From: Candidatus Brocadiaceae bacterium S225
Lineage (GTDB): Bacteria; Planctomycetota; Brocadiia; Brocadiales; Scalinduaceae
DNA length: 64,000 nucleotides
NCBI GenBank assembly: GCA_007859995.1
Contig: SMSL01000015.1
Span: 1-64,000, forward strand
Direction of reading: 5' to 3'
Position 1 is the first letter of the stretch. The number at the start of each line of letters is the position of its first letter. The position numbers and the translations under genes are program-made. Below the pieces are notes generated by a model. That model searched no databases, was not told the DNA's origin, and saw only the letters and a program-made list of their open reading frames with translations. Positions 62,101 through 64,000 of this stretch are shown piece by piece.

Positions 62101-64000
62101 ATGAGTTATAAAGACACAATAAATTTACCAAAAACAAAATTTTCCATGAAAGGAAACCTGGTTCAGAGAGAACCTGAATTTCTTAAAAAATGGGATAAGG
62201 AAGATCTCTACGCTCAAATTCGAAAGACGAGGGCAGGTGCGGATAAATTCATTCTGCACGATGGACCTCCGTATCCTACCGGTGATCTTCACATAGGAAC
62301 GGGGTTAAACAAAATCCTGAAAGATATAATTATTCGATTTTATACGATGAAGGGCTACGATGCCCCTTACATACCGGGATGGGATTGTCATGGTCTGCCG
62401 ATTGAACACCGGGTCTTACAGGAGCTTGGTTCAGCAGCGAAGGGTATGGAGAAGATTGAGATTCGCAAGAAGTGCAAGAAATATGCTGAGAAATTTGTGA
62501 AAGTGCAGAAGAAGCAGTTTAAGGCACTGGGTGTATCAGGAGATTGGGAATCTGCATACCTGACATTTACTCCGCAATACGAAGCTGGAATAATTGAGGT
62601 ATTCGGGAAGCTGGTAGAAAAAGGATATGTTTACAGAAGTCTTAAGCCGATACACTGGTGTATGCAATGTGAGACCGCTCTTGCTGAGGCAGAGTTGGAA
62701 CATCAGGACAAAAGCAGTCCTTCGATCTACGTTAACTTCAAATTAATAGAGACGCCTAAAGATCTTTTCCCTGGAATTCAGGACGAAGATGCCCATATGT
62801 TAATATGGACCACTACTCCATGGACACTGCCTGCAAACCTGGCAATCGCAGTGCATCCTGAATTTCAATACACAGCAGTAAGGTACATTAATCCTAAGAC
62901 ACACAAAAAACAGGTATCAATAGTTGCTGAGGATCTGGCGGACTCTGTCATGAAACTGCAGGAGATAGAGGAATACGAGCGTTTGGGTTCTGTCAAAGGC
63001 AGCTATCTGGAAGGCTTGAAATATCAGCATACGATTATGAATCGAGAAGGGTCTGTCGTTCTTGCAAATTACGTTACTCTTACGGATGGCACCGGCTGTG
63101 TACATACAGCTCCGGGTCATGGTCAGGACGATTACCAGACCGGGTTGAAATACAAGATGCCGATAGTAAGTCCTGTTGATGCAACCGGCATTTTTACGGA
63201 AGAAGCCGGGGACTTTGCCGGATTGAATATTTATGATGCAAACAAAACAATTGCGGAAAAGCTAGATGAGTTGGGACTTATGTTGCATATGGACAAAATT
63301 AACCACTCTTATCCTCACTGCTGGAGATGCAGGAAACCGGTAATTTTCAGAGCAACAGAACAGTGGTTTGTGGGCATCGACCATAATAATCTCAGAAGAA
63401 ATGCGTTGGATGAGATAATAAAATCAGATTGGGTCCCGTCATGGGGTGAAGTTAGACTCTCAAATATGATAAAGGATCGTCCGGATTGGTGTATTTCCAG
63501 GCAACGTTCCTGGGGTGTGCCTATACCGGTTTTTTATTGTACCCATTGTGATGAATCACTTTTAGACGTGAAGGTTATTAACCATGTACGTGACATGTTT
63601 TTAAAACATGGTGCGGATAGCTGGTTTTATAAAGAGACAAGTGAGTTCCTGCCGAAAGACACAAAGTGCCCGAAATGTGGTTCTGCCGAATTTGAAAAAG
63701 AGAATGATATATTTGATGTATGGTTTGAGTCCGGCTCCAGTCACCATTCTGTCTTGAACAAACGTGATGCATTATCCTTCCCGGCGGATATATATCTGGA
63801 AGGAAGCGACCAGCATCGCGGGTGGTTTCAACTTTCACTGCTTCTTTCTGTTGCCGCATGGGAGATTGCTCCCTTCAAAACGGTGCTGACACACGGCTTC
63901 GTAGTAGACGAACATGGTAAAAAGATGTCTAAATCGCTTGGGAATTTTGTATCGGTTGGAGATGCCCTGAAGGAATTGGGTGGCGACATTGTAAGACTTT
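62101..64000 (+). CDS. ileS: Isoleucyl-tRNA synthetase (3' end outside window)
   Basis: An open frame from ATG 62101 to the window end (633 codons in view). LHDGPPYPTGDLHIGTGLNK contains the HIGH-type signature (HIGT, residues 64-67). The editing domain has WTTTPWTLPANLAI and TAPGHGQDDYQTG, WCISRQRSWGVPIPVFYC marks the synthetase core, and KMSKS is at 608-612. It charges tRNA-Ile. Start chosen three bases after the DUF167 stop. The anticodon-binding and zinc domains lie beyond the window. Confidence 0.96.
   Translation, partial: MSYKDTINLPKTKFSMKGNLVQREPEFLKKWDKEDLYAQIRKTRAGADKFILHDGPPYPTGDLHIGTGLNKILKDIIIRFYTMKGYDAPYIPGWDCHGLPIEHRVLQELGSAAKGMEKIEIRKKCKKYAEKFVKVQKKQFKALGVSGDWESAYLTFTPQYEAGIIEVFGKLVEKGYVYRSLKPIHWCMQCETALAEAELEHQDKSSPSIYVNFKLIETPKDLFPGIQDEDAHMLIWTTTPWTLPANLAIAVHPEFQYTAVRYINPKTHKKQVSIVAEDLADSVMKLQEIEEYERLGSVKGSYLEGLKYQHTIMNREGSVVLANYVTLTDGTGCVHTAPGHGQDDYQTGLKYKMPIVSPVDATGIFTEEAGDFAGLNIYDANKTIAEKLDELGLMLHMDKINHSYPHCWRCRKPVIFRATEQWFVGIDHNNLRRNALDEIIKSDWVPSWGEVRLSNMIKDRPDWCISRQRSWGVPIPVFYCTHCDESLLDVKVINHVRDMFLKHGADSWFYKETSEFLPKDTKCPKCGSAEFEKENDIFDVWFESGSSHHSVLNKRDALSFPADIYLEGSDQHRGWFQLSLLLSVAAWEIAPFKTVLTHGFVVDEHGKKMSKSLGNFVSVGDALKELGGDIVRL

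Overview
This window is a moderately AT-rich bacterial chromosome segment with no rRNA, tRNA or CRISPR that I could recognise. The gene set (H+-translocating transhydrogenase, anaerobic-type cobalamin genes cbiG/H/J, system II cytochrome c biogenesis, a small bacterial histone, an archaeal-looking thiolase/DUF35 cassette, many degenerate repeats and toxin-antitoxin remnants) suggests an anaerobic or microaerophilic environmental bacterium. A Planctomycetota relative of the Brocadiales (anammox) group is my best guess. That placement is inference from gene content and was not tested.

Layout. (1) 1-5.1 kb is a decaying accessory/defence island: a transposase tail, a 5'-truncated type I specificity subunit, DUF2971, a truncated DUF3800, an MNT/HEPN pair and a SEC-C protein. 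(2) 5.3-9 kb holds the minus-strand pntAA-pntAB-pntB operon and a PilZ protein. (3) 9.6-41.8 kb is one large plus-strand extracellular contractile injection system (eCIS) locus. It contains a sigma-54 activator, a small winged-helix-like protein, sheath, tube, a hub chaperone, a DUF4255 cap protein, an AAA+ ATPase, a DUF4157/metzincin protein, a tube-adaptor, LysM, gpD and gpV hub/spike proteins, gp25, two baseplate-J-like proteins, tail protein I, a giant beta-helix fibre candidate, a coiled-coil protein and a matrixin-like metalloprotease. The spaces between these genes carry a family of AT-rich inverted repeats, one of which encloses a four-helix-bundle (S23/IVS-type) gene, and two degraded vapC-type genes. 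(4) 42-47.6 kb has a DUF1360 membrane protein, cbiG-cbiH-cbiJ, a degenerate GxxExxY element and an aromatic ammonia-lyase (hutH-like). (5) 47.6-52.2 kb has a histone-fold protein and a three-gene CoA cassette: thiolase, a DUF35-hydroxyacyl-CoA dehydrogenase fusion, and a divergent HMG-CoA-reductase-like protein. (6) 52.4-64 kb is housekeeping: response regulator, groES-groEL, purB-thiE-hisI, an OmpA lipoprotein, ResB/CcsA, acylphosphatase, DUF167 and the start of ileS.

The most exciting system is the eCIS. Its structural set is nearly complete, but I recognise neither a tape-measure gene nor a PAAR tip. It carries two candidate cargo metalloproteases without signal peptides. One couples the eCIS-associated DUF4157 domain to a metzincin site and is clearly more GC-rich than its surroundings. 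The other reproduces the layout of animal matrix metalloproteases (peptidoglycan-binding-like prodomain, cysteine switch, HExxHxxGxxH). The thiolase-DUF35/HBD-HMGR-like cassette and the histone are the next most interesting items.
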